Positions 1 to 10,456 of a stretch of DNA of 64,000 nucleotides are shown piece after piece; the stretch's first letter is position 1, and each line of letters starts with the position of its first letter. Position numbers and translations under genes: made by a program. This stretch comes from Actinomycetota bacterium (GTDB lineage Bacteria > Actinomycetota > Coriobacteriia > Anaerosomatales > Anaerosomataceae). The notes below the pieces were generated by a model. It was given only the letters and a program-made list of their open reading frames with translations. It was not told where the DNA came from and searched no databases. The stretch spans positions 33,169 to 97,168 of the forward strand of contig SBEH01000007.1 of the NCBI GenBank assembly GCA_009668945.1, written 5' to 3'.

Positions 1-1
1 A

Positions 2-1096
2 GCGCTCGGCGGCAACGCGATCATCCCGGGCGGATTCGGCACCGGAAAGACGGTCACACAGCAGTCGCTCGCCAAGTGGGCCGACGTCGACATCATCGTC
101 TATGTCGGCTGCGGCGAACGCGGCAATGAGATGACGGAAGTGCTTGCCGAGTTCCCCGAACTCGACGATCCGCGCACGGGCCACAAACTCATGGACCGTA
201 CCGTGCTCGTTGCGAACACATCGAACATGCCTGTTGCCGCCCGTGAGGCCTCGATCTACACGGGCGTTACGCTGGCGGAGTACTACCGCGACATGGGCTA
301 CAACGTCGCGATGATGGCCGACTCCACCTCCCGCTGGGGCGAGGCGCTCCGCGAGGTCTCCGGTCGTCTTGAAGAGATGCCCGGCGAGGAAGGCTATCCG
401 GCCTATCTCGCCACCCGACTTGCGAGCTTCTACGAGCGCTCCGGACGTGTCGAGGCACTCGGCGACGGAGAGCGGGTCGGTTCAGTCACGATGGTCGGCG
501 CGGTTTCACCTCCGGGCGGCGACATGTCCGAACCGATGACCCAGAACTCCCTGCGCGTAACCGGTGCCTTCTGGGCTCTGGACACCTCATTGGCACACCG
601 CCGGCACTTCCCGGCCATCTCATGGACCAAGTCGTACACGCTGTACCTCGGGCAGGTCCAGGACTGGTTCGAAAGCAAGGTCTCGGACGATTGGCGCGCC
701 GTCCGCGAGCGCGCGATGTTCATCCTCCAGAAAGAGACCGAATTGCAGGAGATCGTGCAGCTGGTCGGCCCGGACGCCCTTCCCGAGACCGAGAAGATCA
801 TCCTCGAGGTCGCCCGCATGATTCGCGAGGACTTCCTGCAGCAGTTCGCGTTCGACGCGGTCGATGCGTACTGTCCGCCGGAGAAGGCCTACTGGATCTT
901 GAAGACGATCCTCGCGTTTCACGACGCGGCCACCCAGGCCATGTCGAGGGGCGTCTCGCTCAGGCAGGTGCTTCAGCTGCCATCGCGCGATGAGATCTCG
1001 ACGCTGAAGACGACGCCACACGACAAGGCGCTCGAGCGCATGCCCGAGCTGGTCCAGCAGATCAGCGAACAGATCGCCGGAATCGAGGTGCTGTAG
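2..1096 (+). CDS. atpA: V/A-type ATP synthase catalytic subunit A (5' truncated by window edge)
   Basis: This is the catalytic, nucleotide-binding subunit of the rotary V/A-type ATPase head. The frame is open from base 2, so the gene begins upstream and 364 C-terminal residues are seen. The P-loop GGFGTGKT lies at residues 10-17 of the fragment, so an internal ATG at 131 cannot be the start. The [20 protein letters not shown] segment and the helical C-terminal region ending in EQIAGIEVL are typical of subunit A. The next gene, subunit B, begins at the base after the stop codon, which points to translational coupling. The enzyme couples ATP to H+ or Na+ transport at the membrane; ion specificity cannot be judged because the membrane-ring gene is not in the window. 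Confidence 0.96.
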   Translation, partial: ALGGNAIIPGGFGTGKTVTQQSLAKWADVDIIVYVGCGERGNEMTEVLAEFPELDDPRTGHKLMDRTVLVANTSNMPVAAREASIYTGVTLAEYYRDMGYNVAMMADSTSRWGEALREVSGRLEEMPGEEGYPAYLATRLASFYERSGRVEALGDGERVGSVTMVGAVSPPGGDMSEPMTQNSLRVTGAFWALDTSLAHRRHFPAISWTKSYTLYLGQVQDWFESKVSDDWRAVRERAMFILQKETELQEIVQLVGPDALPETEKIILEVARMIREDFLQQFAFDAVDAYCPPEKAYWILKTILAFHDAATQAMSRGVSLRQVLQLPSRDEISTLKTTPHDKALERMPELVQQISEQIAGIEVL

Positions 1097-2524
1097 ATGA
1101 CCGCGGAGGCAACACTCGACCGTTCGCTGCTGTCCAAGGAGTACCGGACACTCACCTACGTCACCGGTCCTCTGATCTTCGTGGAGAACGTCCACGGCGT
1201 CGCATACAACGAGATGGTGGCCGTGCTCATGCCCGACGGGAGTGAGCGCAGCGGCCAGGTACTCGAGGTGTCCGGCACCACCGCGGTCATCCAGGTGTTC
1301 GAGGGGACGCAGGGCATAGACGTCGACGCGACGAGGGTGAGGTTCCTCGAGGAGGTTGCGAAGATCGACGTCGCACCCGAGCTTCTGGGCCGCATCTTGA
1401 ACGGCACCGGCAAGCCGATCGACGGCGGTGCTCCGATCATCCCGGAGAAGCGTCTGGATATCACCGGTTCGCCGATCAACCCGTATCGGCGCGCACAGCC
1501 GGCCGACTTCATCGAGACGGGCATCTCCGCGATCGACGGTCTGAACACGCTCGTTCGCGGCCAGAAGCTCCCGATCTTCTCCGGCTCGGGTCTGCCGGCC
1601 AACGAGCTTGCGGCGCAGATCATCCGCCAGGCGCGGGTCAAGTCGGGCGAGGAGTTCGCCATCGTCTTCGGTGCCATGGGCATCACGCACCGCGAGGCCG
1701 CGTACTTCATGTCGCAGTTCGAGACCACCGGCGCGCTCGAGCGAGTCGTGTTCTTCCTGAACCTCGCAGACGACCCAACGGTAGAGCGGCTGCTCACCCC
1801 GAAGTGCGCCCTCACTGTCGCCGAGTACCTCGCATTTGAGAAGGACCTGCAGGTACTCGTCATCCTCTCCGACATGACGAACTACTGTGAGGCGCTTCGC
1901 GAGGTCTCGACCGCGCGTGAAGAGGTGCCGGGTCGCCGAGGCTACCCCGGCTATATGTACACGGACCTCTCGACCATCTACGAGCGCGCCGGTCGCATCA
2001 AGGGCCAGAAGGGCTCGGTAACGCAGCTCCCCATCCTGACGATGCCGGACGACGACATCACGCACCCGATTCCGGACCTGACAGGCTACATCACCGAGGG
2101 TCAGATCGTGCTCTCACGGCACCTCCACCGCCGCGGCGTGTTTCCGCCGATCGACGTGCTGCCCTGTCTGTCACGCCTGATGAATCTCGGCATCGGTGAG
2201 GAGAAGACCCGCGACGACCACCGCGCGGTGGCCAACCAGCTCTATGCGGCGTACGCGCAGGGTCGCGACCTCCGCCGCCTGGTCGCCATCGTCGGCGAGG
2301 AAGCGCTCTCGGACACCGACCGGCGGTACCTGCACTTTGCCGACGAGTTCGAGCGTCAAATCGTCGGTCAGGGCGATGTCGGCCGGTCGATCGAGGACAC
2401 CCTCGGCATCGGCTGGGAGCTGATGAGCGAGCTGCCGATGGGCGAGCTCAAGCGCGTACGCGACTTCATCGACAAGTACCATCCCTCATCCGCGTCAGGC
2501 GGCGGAGAGATGGGCGATCTGTAG
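1097..2524 (+). CDS. atpB: V/A-type ATP synthase subunit B
   Basis: This is the regulatory, non-catalytic subunit of the A3B3 head. The protein has 475 aa, close to the usual 460-480. It lacks the GKT P-loop at the equivalent position ([10 protein letters not shown]), as expected for subunit B, and keeps the [20 protein letters not shown] segment that contacts nucleotide at the A-B interface. The ATG follows the atpA stop with no gap. The tail [11 protein letters not shown] is a short flexible end. The order A-B-D matches bacterial V-type operons. Confidence 0.96.
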   Translation: MTAEATLDRSLLSKEYRTLTYVTGPLIFVENVHGVAYNEMVAVLMPDGSERSGQVLEVSGTTAVIQVFEGTQGIDVDATRVRFLEEVAKIDVAPELLGRILNGTGKPIDGGAPIIPEKRLDITGSPINPYRRAQPADFIETGISAIDGLNTLVRGQKLPIFSGSGLPANELAAQIIRQARVKSGEEFAIVFGAMGITHREAAYFMSQFETTGALERVVFFLNLADDPTVERLLTPKCALTVAEYLAFEKDLQVLVILSDMTNYCEALREVSTAREEVPGRRGYPGYMYTDLSTIYERAGRIKGQKGSVTQLPILTMPDDDITHPIPDLTGYITEGQIVLSRHLHRRGVFPPIDVLPCLSRLMNLGIGEEKTRDDHRAVANQLYAAYAQGRDLRRLVAIVGEEALSDTDRRYLHFADEFERQIVGQGDVGRSIEDTLGIGWELMSELPMGELKRVRDFIDKYHPSSASGGGEMGDL

Positions 2525-2555
2525 CGTTGCCGCGTCGGACGCGGGGAGGTGAGAC

Positions 2556-3203
2556 GTGGAGGAAGTACGGCCGACCAGATCCGAGCTGCTAGAGCGCAAG
2601 CAGCAGATCACGCTCGCCGAGCAGGGCATGGATCTGCTCAAGCAGAAGCGTGACGCGCTGCTGATCGAGTTCATGTCCGTTATGGACGAGACGCTGCGTC
2701 TCTCGAGCGACCTCCAGCGCACGACGAACGAGGCGCAGTACAGTCTGGCGATCGCTAAGGCGGTCGACGGTGTCGTGTCGGTGCGTTCGGCGGCATTCGC
2801 CACGCGCGGCGAGATCACCATCGACATGACCGGCACCAAGATCATGGGCATCTCGGTTCCGGTCGTGACCAAGGGCGAGAGCCCGTTGCGAACGTCGTTC
2901 ACGCGCGGCTACGCCATCACCGGCGTCTCGTCCCGGATCGACGAGACCGCAGACAAGTTCGAGCGCATCCTCGACGTCATCATCGAGTACGCCGACATCG
3001 AGACGCGCCTCAAGCGGCTAGGCGAGGAGATCCAGAAGACGAACCGCCGCGTGAACGCGCTCGAGCAGATCACCGTACCGTCACTGAGGGAACAGGTCGC
3101 CTACATCCGGCAGGCGCTCGACGAGCGAGCCCGGGAGGACCTGTTCCGACTGAAGAAGGTCAAGAAGAAGATCGAGCAGAAGAAGTCCGCGCACGGTTCC
3201 TAG
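2556..3203 (+). CDS. atpD: V/A-type ATP synthase subunit D (central stalk)
   Basis: This subunit forms the long coiled-coil rotor shaft that turns inside the A3B3 head. The 215-aa product starts at a GTG preceded by GGGGAGGTGAG. The N-terminal motif PTRSELLERKQQITLAEQG and the two long heptad-rich helices at the ends (about residues 1-75 and 130-205) are typical of subunit D. The C-terminus is strongly basic (KKVKKKIEQKKS). It is the last gene of the ATPase operon and is followed by a strong hairpin. Confidence 0.95.
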   Translation: MEEVRPTRSELLERKQQITLAEQGMDLLKQKRDALLIEFMSVMDETLRLSSDLQRTTNEAQYSLAIAKAVDGVVSVRSAAFATRGEITIDMTGTKIMGISVPVVTKGESPLRTSFTRGYAITGVSSRIDETADKFERILDVIIEYADIETRLKRLGEEIQKTNRRVNALEQITVPSLREQVAYIRQALDERAREDLFRLKKVKKKIEQKKSAHGS

Positions 3204-3300
3204 CGACTGCGCGACCGAAGACTGTGAGGCGGTGCTGTCTACCGGGGGGTACCTGGCGCCGCCTCACCGCATGTCCTAGCTCTCGGATCTCACGACGAAC

Positions 3301-3330
3301 TGAAACGGCCGCCTTCAGGCGGCCGTTTCA
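3301..3330. terminator. Bidirectional rho-independent-like terminator
   Basis: A perfect 13-bp stem (3301-3313 with 3318-3330, TGAAACGGCCGCC) has a TTCA tetraloop. Its outer GAAA/TTTC pairs give a short T-run on either strand. It sits between the convergent atpD and the hypothetical gene ending at 3350, so it can serve both. Confidence 0.85.
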
Positions 3331-3349
3331 GCGGCGGGAGGGGCCCGTG

Positions 3350-3691
3350 CTATTCGTGCGCGCGGATGATGTCTCCGACGCGTTCGAGCGTAGCCACCGT
3401 GTCATGCGGGTTGTCGCGCAGCTCCCGGGCGATCGAGATGATTTCGAGAACGTCGTCGCCGGAGATCTTGCTGAACTTCAGGTCCTCCCAGTCGGCACGC
3501 TTCTCATACGCCCAGAGCTCGCCGATCATCCAGCCGAGGTCGGCCAGATCGCGCTGGGTGAACATCCCCCAGCTCGACTTGTTGCCCTGCCGGATGCGGT
3601 CGATCGCGCGCTCGACGGCCTTGGCCCTGCGGAGCTGGAATGCCCGCATGCCGATATCCTCGTCGGTGATGTCGGGCCTGTTGCTGTTCAT
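3350..3691 (-). CDS. Hypothetical protein, 113 aa
   Basis: I do not recognise the family. The product is soluble, charged and probably all-helical, with no signal peptide, membrane segment or cysteine. It has a central tryptophan-rich stretch (SSWGMFTQRDLADLGWMIGE). The ATG is preceded by AGGAGG ten bases upstream on the minus strand, which supports real translation. It is transcribed away from the nitroreductase gene and converges on the ATPase operon. Confidence 0.7.
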   Translation of the reverse strand: MNSNRPDITDEDIGMRAFQLRRAKAVERAIDRIRQGNKSSWGMFTQRDLADLGWMIGELWAYEKRADWEDLKFSKISGDDVLEIISIARELRDNPHDTVATLERVGDIIRAHE

Positions 3692-3820
3692 ACGTCACCC
3701 ACCTCCTGACGCAATGTTCGCCGCCGGGGAATGCAACTCCTGCCTCATTCGTCGCCGCACGCCGAGGACTCGGATAGAATGGGCGCGGGCCGAGTGGCGA
3801 GGCTACCGAGAGAGGAACCG

Positions 3821-4336
3821 ATGGAGTTCAGCGAGGTCATCGACAGACGGCGAAGCGTGCGTCACCTGAACGCGAAGCTCGCCGTGAGCGACGAGGACGT
3901 ACAAGCACTCCTGGAGGCCGCAGTGGCCGCGCCGACGGCAGGCAACATCCAGCCGTGGCGGTTCTTCGTGGTGCGCTCGGCTGACGCGCGGGAGCGGCTG
4001 GCGGCTGCGCTTCACCAGCGCTGGGCCGCGGCGGCGCCGCTCGTCATCGTGGTTGCGGTGGACCCGCGGCCGTGCGCAGCGCGGTACGGCGACCGGGGCG
4101 AGTACTTGTATTCGATCCAGGACACGGCCGCGGCCGCGGAGAACATCCTGCTGGCCGCGGTGGACAGGGGTCTCGCGTCCTGTTGGATCGGCGCCTTCGA
4201 CGAGGGCCTCGTCTCCGAGGCGATCGGAGCGGTGCAGCCCATCACGCCGATCGCCGTGCTCCCCATCGGTTACTCGGCCGAGTCCGCCGGCAGGCCGGCC
4301 CGGCGGCCGCTCGAAGAAGTGACGACCTGGCTGTAG
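3821..4336 (+). CDS. Nitroreductase family protein (FMN-dependent)
   Basis: The N-terminus MEFSEVIDRRRSVRHLN and the APTAGNIQPWRFFVV motif are the FMN-binding signature of the nitroreductase superfamily. AAENILLAAVDRGLASCWIG is the second conserved block. The protein has 171 aa, the small end of the family, and probably works as a dimer reducing nitro compounds, quinones or flavins with NAD(P)H. The frame is open 90 bases further upstream, but the ATG at 3821 has AGAGGAACC in front and gives the family's normal N-terminus. A TAGAAT -10-like box lies at 3775-3780. The substrate cannot be told from sequence. Confidence 0.87.
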   Translation: MEFSEVIDRRRSVRHLNAKLAVSDEDVQALLEAAVAAPTAGNIQPWRFFVVRSADARERLAAALHQRWAAAAPLVIVVAVDPRPCAARYGDRGEYLYSIQDTAAAAENILLAAVDRGLASCWIGAFDEGLVSEAIGAVQPITPIAVLPIGYSAESAGRPARRPLEEVTTWL

Positions 4337-4346
4337 GAGGCTCGGC

Positions 4347-4982
4347 GTGTCCGAAGGGTCTCCACACGACCTCCTGACCGGTGGCTCCGCCGACTTGCAG
4401 TCGCTTCGCGCCGTGCTTGGCGACTGCCACCGCTGTCCTCTCGGCGACACACGGACGACGGTCGTCTTCGGTGTGGGGGATCCCGGTGCCCGGCTGATGT
4501 TCATCGGCGAGGCGCCAGGCCGCAATGAGGACCTCCAGGGCGAGCCATTCGTGGGGGCGGCAGGCAAGCTGCTCGACGAGCTTCTGGCAAGCATCGGCCT
4601 CGATCGCAGCGAGGTGTACATCGCCAACGTGCTCAAGTGCCGTCCGCCGGGCAACCGCGATCCGTTGCCGGATGAGATCGATACGTGCACGCCGTTTCTG
4701 AACGAGCAGGTCCGGCTGATCGCGCCGGATGTGATCGCCACTCTCGGCAACTTCGCTACGCGTCACGTGCTCCGGACCGAGCGTCCCATCTCGGCCCTCC
4801 GCGGGAGGCTCTTTCACGTCGACGGGCGGCGGATCGTGCCGATCTTCCATCCCGCAGCGGCACTGTACGATCAAAACAAGCGTGCGGTGCTGGCCGATGA
4901 CTTCAGGCGTCTCAGGGCCGTGCTGGACGCGGCGGCCGATGATCCGGAAGACGTCGCCACCGGTCAGCCGAGTCTGTTCTAG
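4347..4982 (+). CDS. Family 4 (Fe-S) uracil-DNA glycosylase
   Basis: This enzyme removes uracil from DNA to start base-excision repair. Motif GEAPGRNEDLQGEPFVG forms the uracil pocket and active site, and HPAA is the second motif. Four cysteines fit the 4Fe-4S ligands of the family: C27 and C30 (CHRC), then KC followed 16 residues later by TC. Length 211 aa is normal for UDGa. The start is GTG with GGAGG upstream. It sits 10 bp after the nitroreductase and 9 bp before tsaE, so it is probably co-transcribed with them. Confidence 0.92.
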   Translation: MSEGSPHDLLTGGSADLQSLRAVLGDCHRCPLGDTRTTVVFGVGDPGARLMFIGEAPGRNEDLQGEPFVGAAGKLLDELLASIGLDRSEVYIANVLKCRPPGNRDPLPDEIDTCTPFLNEQVRLIAPDVIATLGNFATRHVLRTERPISALRGRLFHVDGRRIVPIFHPAAALYDQNKRAVLADDFRRLRAVLDAAADDPEDVATGQPSLF

Positions 4983-4991
4983 GGAGCCGGG

Positions 4992-5477
4992 GTGACGGGC
5001 AGCTTCGAGACGGCGAGCGCTGAGTCGACCCGACGAGCAGGGAAGTCGCTGGCGCGGTTCCTGCGCCCCGGCGATGTCGTCGCTCTCGCGGGCGACCTCG
5101 GCGCGGGCAAGACGCAACTGGTGGGCGGCGTCGCGACCGGGCTTGGTGTCGACGAGCCGGTGACCAGCCCGACGTTCAACTTGCTCCTGGTGCATCCCGG
5201 CGCGCTCCCGCTCTACCACTTCGATCTCTACCGGCTTGAGCGCGAGGCCGAACTCGAGGACCTCGCGTTCTACGAGACTCTTGAAGGTGACGGGGTGTCC
5301 GTGATCGAGTGGGGCGACCGCTTTCCACGCGCCTTGCCCGCCGATCACCTGCTCGTCACTATCCGCCGGCGGGGTCCGGAAGACCGTGTGTTCGAACTCC
5401 TCCCCTCCGGCTCGCGCAGCGCCGAGCTCGCCCGGGAGTGGATGGGTGCGCTTGCCGCGCAGGGCAACGCGCCATGA
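4992..5477 (+). CDS. tsaE: tRNA t6A biosynthesis ATPase TsaE
   Basis: TsaE is the ATPase that drives turnover of the TsaB-TsaD complex making N6-threonylcarbamoyladenosine at A37 of ANN-reading tRNAs. The 161-aa protein has Walker A GDLGAGKTQL, the TSPTFNLL segment and the YHFDLYRL block followed by EWGDRFP near the C-terminus. The start is GTG. Its stop codon overlaps the tsaB ATG (ATGA at 5474-5477), so the two are translationally coupled. Confidence 0.95.
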   Translation: MTGSFETASAESTRRAGKSLARFLRPGDVVALAGDLGAGKTQLVGGVATGLGVDEPVTSPTFNLLLVHPGALPLYHFDLYRLEREAELEDLAFYETLEGDGVSVIEWGDRFPRALPADHLLVTIRRRGPEDRVFELLPSGSRSAELAREWMGALAAQGNAP

Positions 5478-6268
5478 GGCCCTTCCTGGCGTTCGACACC
5501 GCGACCGATTACCTTGCGCTCGGGGTCGGCGACCTCGATGCGCCGGACCGGGTGATTGCTGCAGTCGACTTCACGGCGCCCCGCGCGGCGAACGCGGTGG
5601 TGCTTCTTGCCGTCGAGCGTCTGCTCGCGGGCGCCGGCGTGTCCGCGGACGCACTGTGCGCAGTAGCCGTCGGGCGCGGTCCGGGGTCGTTCACGGGCGT
5701 GCGCATCGGTGTCGCGACCGCCAAGGGCCTGACGCACGGGCTTCGAGTGCCGCTCGTGGGCTTCGGGACGCTTGATGCGATAGCGCTGCGTGCCGGAGAA
5801 GACGGGCTTGTCGGCGTTGTCGGCGACGCGATGCGAGGCGAGGTGTATCCGGCGCTGTTCCGGTCCGAAGGCGACCGCGTCGAGCGCGTGAGCCCGGATC
5901 GTGTCGCGTCCCCTTCCGACGTCGCGGCGGAGTGGGCGGCGCTGGGCGAGCCGATCAGTCTCACGGGCGCAGGGCTGGCAAAGCACGCGGTGGTGCTGGA
6001 GACAACGCTCGGGAGCAGCGCCGTCGTGGTCGAGAAGCGAAGATGGGTGCCCACAGGGGAGGCGCTCGTGGCGGCAGCGTGGGCTGCCACGGGAGACCGG
6101 ACGCTTGCGAGTGTGGCCGCCCTCGATCGCGCCGCTGCATATGAGACGGCCCATCCGCAGTCGATGCTGCCGATCTACACGCGGCTGGCCGATGCCGAAG
6201 AAGCTGAGCGGCGTGCGGGTCGGCATATGCCTCCCGGCGGCGTTGTCGGCCCGGAGGCGACGCGGTGA
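5474..6268 (+). CDS. tsaB: tRNA t6A biosynthesis protein TsaB
   Basis: TsaB is the inactive ASKHA-fold paralogue that dimerises with TsaD. The 264-aa product starts at ATG 5474, overlapping the tsaE stop, and has the family motifs LAFDTATDYLALGV at the N-terminus and GRGPGSFTGVRIGVATAKGL near residue 70. The frame is open upstream to 5309, but that extension lies inside tsaE and lacks family similarity. The gene overlaps the next start by four bases (GTGA at 6265-6268). Confidence 0.94.
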   Translation: MRPFLAFDTATDYLALGVGDLDAPDRVIAAVDFTAPRAANAVVLLAVERLLAGAGVSADALCAVAVGRGPGSFTGVRIGVATAKGLTHGLRVPLVGFGTLDAIALRAGEDGLVGVVGDAMRGEVYPALFRSEGDRVERVSPDRVASPSDVAAEWAALGEPISLTGAGLAKHAVVLETTLGSSAVVVEKRRWVPTGEALVAAAWAATGDRTLASVAALDRAAAYETAHPQSMLPIYTRLADAEEAERRAGRHMPPGGVVGPEATR

Positions 6269-7752
6269 CCGTCTTCCGCGACATGCGCGAGACGGACCTG
6301 GGCCATGTGCTCGAGGTCGAGCGCGTCAGCTTCGCCGCGCCGTGGAGCGAGTCGCTCTTCCGGGACGAGATCGGCCGACCGGACCGCCGGTGGGTCGTCG
6401 CAGAGGATGCCGGCGACGTCGTGGGCTACGGCGGTGTGATGGTCGTGGGCGATGAGGCGCATCTCATGAACCTTGCGGTCGATGCCGACCGGAGACGCGG
6501 TGGAATCGCGCGCGCGCTTGTATGGCGCCTCGCCGGGGAAGCAGCCGCGCTCGGGGCGGCCAGGATGACGCTCGAAGTCGCGGAGTCCAACTTCGCCGCG
6601 ATCGAGTTGTACCGGACGTGCGGTTTCGATGGCGCAGGGCGCAGGGTGGGCTACTATCCCGAAACCGGCGAGGACGCCGTCGTCCTTTGGTCTCGGCCGA
6701 TCGCACCAGCCCTGCGTGCCATGAACGCCGCGCGTTCGGGCGAGGACCTCATACTAGCCATCGAGACCTCCTGCGACGAAACCGCGGCTTCGGTGCTGCG
6801 CGGCGGCTCCGAGGCGCTTTCGGCGGTCATCGCCAGCCAGGTCGACTTCCATGCGCGTTTCGGTGGTGTGGTGCCCGAGATCGCCTCGCGCAAGCACACC
6901 GAGGCGCTCGTTGCGGTGGTGGATGAAGCGCTGGCGGAGGCCGGCGTCGGGCTCGACGACCTGCATGCGCTAGCGGTCACACAGGGACCCGGGCTGGTAG
7001 GGGCGCTCGTAGTCGGTCTTGCGTACGCGAAGGGGCTGGCGCTCGCCAGGGGCCTTCCGCTGGTCGGCGTGAACCACCTCGAGGGGCACATCTACGCCGC
7101 ACGCCTGCTCGAGCCGACGCTGCAGCCGCCACTTATCGCGCTTCTCGTCTCAGGCGGGCACACGCTGATCGTACACGCGTCCGAATGGGGACGGTACGAG
7201 CTGCTCGGCCGCACGCTGGACGATGCGGCCGGCGAGGCGTTCGACAAGGTGGCGAAGCTTCTCGGACTCGGCTATCCCGGCGGCCCCGCGATCTCTCGCC
7301 TTGCCGCCGACGGGGATCCCCAAGCGATTCCGTTCCCGCGGGCGATGCTTAGGAGCGGCAACCTCGACGTGTCACTATCCGGGCTCAAGACGGCGGTGAT
7401 CCAGTACGTGGACGCCGAGCGCGGCGCCGGGCGTGAACTGCGGTTGCCGGACATCGCTGCGTCCTTCCAGGCCGCGGTCATCGAGGTGCAGGTCGCGAAG
7501 ACGCTACGGGCCGCGACGGACCACAAGGTGAGAAGCGTCGTCCTCGCCGGCGGGGTCGCCGCGAATCCCGCCCTACGGGAGGGCCTGAGGGTCGCACTCG
7601 CAGGGCACGGCATCTCGTTGTCCGTGCCGCCAATGGGGCTCTGCACGGACAACGCCTCGATGATCGCCGCAGCCGCGCACGACCGCCTCCTCACTGGGCA
7701 TGTCCTCGGCCTTGAGGCTGATTCTGTGCCCAATATGCGCCTCGACGGGTAG
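6265..7752 (+). CDS. tsaD: RimI-TsaD fusion: S18 alanine N-acetyltransferase joined to tRNA threonylcarbamoyltransferase
   Basis: Residues 1 to about 148 form a GNAT acetyltransferase of the RimI type, with the acetyl-CoA loop RRRGGIAR at 76-83 and the ELYRTCGF motif at 114-121. After a short linker, residues 161-495 are a complete TsaD: LAIETSCDETAAS, the metal-binding HLEGH, TLDDAAGEAFDKVAKLLGLG and the late CTDNASMIAAA. RimI acetylates the N-terminus of ribosomal protein S18; TsaD transfers threonylcarbamoyl to A37 of tRNA. The two are usually separate neighbouring genes. No internal stop or frameshift is seen at the junction. The operon order tsaE-tsaB-rimI/tsaD supports both assignments. 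Confidence 0.94.
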   Translation: MTVFRDMRETDLGHVLEVERVSFAAPWSESLFRDEIGRPDRRWVVAEDAGDVVGYGGVMVVGDEAHLMNLAVDADRRRGGIARALVWRLAGEAAALGAARMTLEVAESNFAAIELYRTCGFDGAGRRVGYYPETGEDAVVLWSRPIAPALRAMNAARSGEDLILAIETSCDETAASVLRGGSEALSAVIASQVDFHARFGGVVPEIASRKHTEALVAVVDEALAEAGVGLDDLHALAVTQGPGLVGALVVGLAYAKGLALARGLPLVGVNHLEGHIYAARLLEPTLQPPLIALLVSGGHTLIVHASEWGRYELLGRTLDDAAGEAFDKVAKLLGLGYPGGPAISRLAADGDPQAIPFPRAMLRSGNLDVSLSGLKTAVIQYVDAERGAGRELRLPDIAASFQAAVIEVQVAKTLRAATDHKVRSVVLAGGVAANPALREGLRVALAGHGISLSVPPMGLCTDNASMIAAAAHDRLLTGHVLGLEADSVPNMRLDG

Positions 7753-7797
7753 CCCCGACATCTGAGTGCCCGATTGTCAGGTTCCCGCAGAAGGCTC

Positions 7798-7827
7798 TTG
7801 CATTCCTCGTCGCCGTCGGCCTAGAAT
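7798..7827 (+). promoter_or_regulatory. Sigma-70-type promoter of groES-groEL
   Basis: A -35 box TTGCAT (7798-7803) and a -10 box TAGAAT (7822-7827) are separated by 18 bp. The predicted start of transcription near 7834 falls at the CIRCE element, which is the usual arrangement for HrcA repression. Confidence 0.75.
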
Positions 7828-7835
7828 CTCCTTCG

Positions 7836-7862
7836 CTGGCACTCGGCGCCTTGGAGTGCCAA
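7836..7862 (+). promoter_or_regulatory. CIRCE operator (HrcA binding site)
   Basis: The inverted repeat CTGGCACTC-N9-GAGTGCCAA matches the CIRCE consensus TTAGCACTC-N9-GAGTGCTAA with symmetric changes in the outer bases. It lies just downstream of the -10 box and 93 bases before groES. HrcA repression of the chaperonin operon is therefore expected. Confidence 0.88.
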
Positions 7863-7955
7863 CACTTCTGAGAACGGGGAACATAGGTATCCGTCGCGAT
7901 GCCACGGTTCCGCGAGTGTCCATGTGTTAGGTAACCGGAAGCAGGAGGGTAGAGC

Positions 7956-8249
7956 ATGAACCTGAAGCCGCTGTTCGACAATGTCGTGGTCAAGCCGGCG
8001 AAGGCCGAGGAGCAGACCAAGAGCGGCATCTTCCTCCCCGATACAGCCAAGGAGAAGCCCCAGAAGGGCGAGATCGTGGCTGCGGGCGAGGGCCGCTGGG
8101 ACGACGAGGGCGCCAAGCGCGTGCCGATGGACGTCAAGGTCGGCGACATCGTGATCTACAAGGAGTGGGGCAAGACCTCGATCAAGCTCGATGGCGAGGA
8201 GTACTTCATCCTGTCGCAGAGCGACATCCTCGCGGTCGTACAAGGCTAG
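7956..8249 (+). CDS. groES: Co-chaperonin GroES
   Basis: GroES is the heptameric lid of the GroEL folding chamber. The 97-aa protein begins MNLKPLFDNVVVKPAKAEEQ and carries the mobile loop (about residues 17-33, with KSGIFLPDTA) and the later GDIVIYKEWGKTSIKL strand. The start has CAGGAGGG upstream. It is the first gene of the operon under the CIRCE element. Confidence 0.97.
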   Translation: MNLKPLFDNVVVKPAKAEEQTKSGIFLPDTAKEKPQKGEIVAAGEGRWDDEGAKRVPMDVKVGDIVIYKEWGKTSIKLDGEEYFILSQSDILAVVQG

Positions 8250-9923
<1,674 letters not shown>

Positions 9924-9956
9924 CCCGCGCATCTGCCACCAGGCGCTGTGCGTATG

Positions 9957-9984
9957 AGGGCCCCGGCGAGCATGCCGGGGCCCT
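9957..9984 (+). terminator. Terminator of groES-groEL
   Basis: An 11-bp GC-rich stem (9957-9967 with 9974-9984, AGGGCCCCGGC) has a 6-base loop and lies 34 bases after the groEL stop. It is followed by CTCGC rather than a long T-run, so termination efficiency is uncertain. Confidence 0.7.
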
Positions 9985-10026
9985 CTCGCATGCGCCCGCG
10001 CGGATCTTCGAACCGGCATGTGCGGT

Positions 10027-10054
10027 TTGTGGGTTCGGGGCTGTGCGGTACAAT
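10027..10054 (+). promoter_or_regulatory. Candidate promoter of the cysteine-rich protein gene
   Basis: TTGTGG (10027-10032) and TACAAT (10049-10054) are 16 bp apart, 34 bases before the chosen ATG. The -10 box overlaps an in-frame upstream ATG at 10043, which argues against that earlier start. Confidence 0.55.
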
Positions 10055-10087
10055 CTCCCCGCGAGACGGGCGCACCGGGGGGACACT

Positions 10088-10456
10088 ATGACGCAGAACA
10101 TCCACTTTCTTGCCGAGTGGCACCAGCTGAAGAACGAGCACACACACGATCGCGACATTGCGAACAACTACGGTTGCTTCAACGTCGAGGCGTGTCGCAA
10201 CTGCAACTACATCTACAACGCCCGCGCCTGCATCAGCTGCCACAACTGCGATAGCGTCATCGAATGCGTTCAATGCGTCGACTGTCGCGACTGTGCGTAC
10301 TGCGTCGGCCTGAACGGCGCGCGCTTCCATATCCTCAACAAGGAACACACCGAGGAGGAGTACTACGCGAAGCTCCGGGCCTTCGGAATCGAATGGGACG
10401 TGCAGGCCTTCGACCCGCTGGATCCGTACGCATCGCTCGGCGACGGTTCCGCCTAG
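10088..10456 (+). CDS. Cysteine-rich small protein with stacked CxxC motifs
   Basis: I do not recognise a named family. The 122-aa protein has 11 cysteines within about 47 residues, arranged mainly as consecutive CxxC units ([24 protein letters not shown]). A charged C-terminal part follows ([20 protein letters not shown]). The spacing is compatible with binding zinc or an iron-sulfur cluster, or with a short repeat solenoid, but no standard ferredoxin CxxCxxCxxxC unit is present. It has no signal peptide. The ATG at 10088 has GGGGGGAC upstream and its own promoter. Its stop overlaps the end of the convergent lysE-like gene by 4 bp. Confidence 0.75.
   Translation: MTQNIHFLAEWHQLKNEHTHDRDIANNYGCFNVEACRNCNYIYNARACISCHNCDSVIECVQCVDCRDCAYCVGLNGARFHILNKEHTEEEYYAKLRAFGIEWDVQAFDPLDPYASLGDGSA

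Noticed and set aside
620..2065. A 481-codon minus-strand frame opposite the ATPase A and B genes
   Set aside because: The plus-strand subunits are unambiguous and the antisense translation has no family features.
10043..10087. Upstream ATG for the cysteine-rich protein
   Set aside because: The codon overlaps the predicted -10 box, lacks a Shine-Dalgarno sequence, and the added residues are arginine-rich noise.
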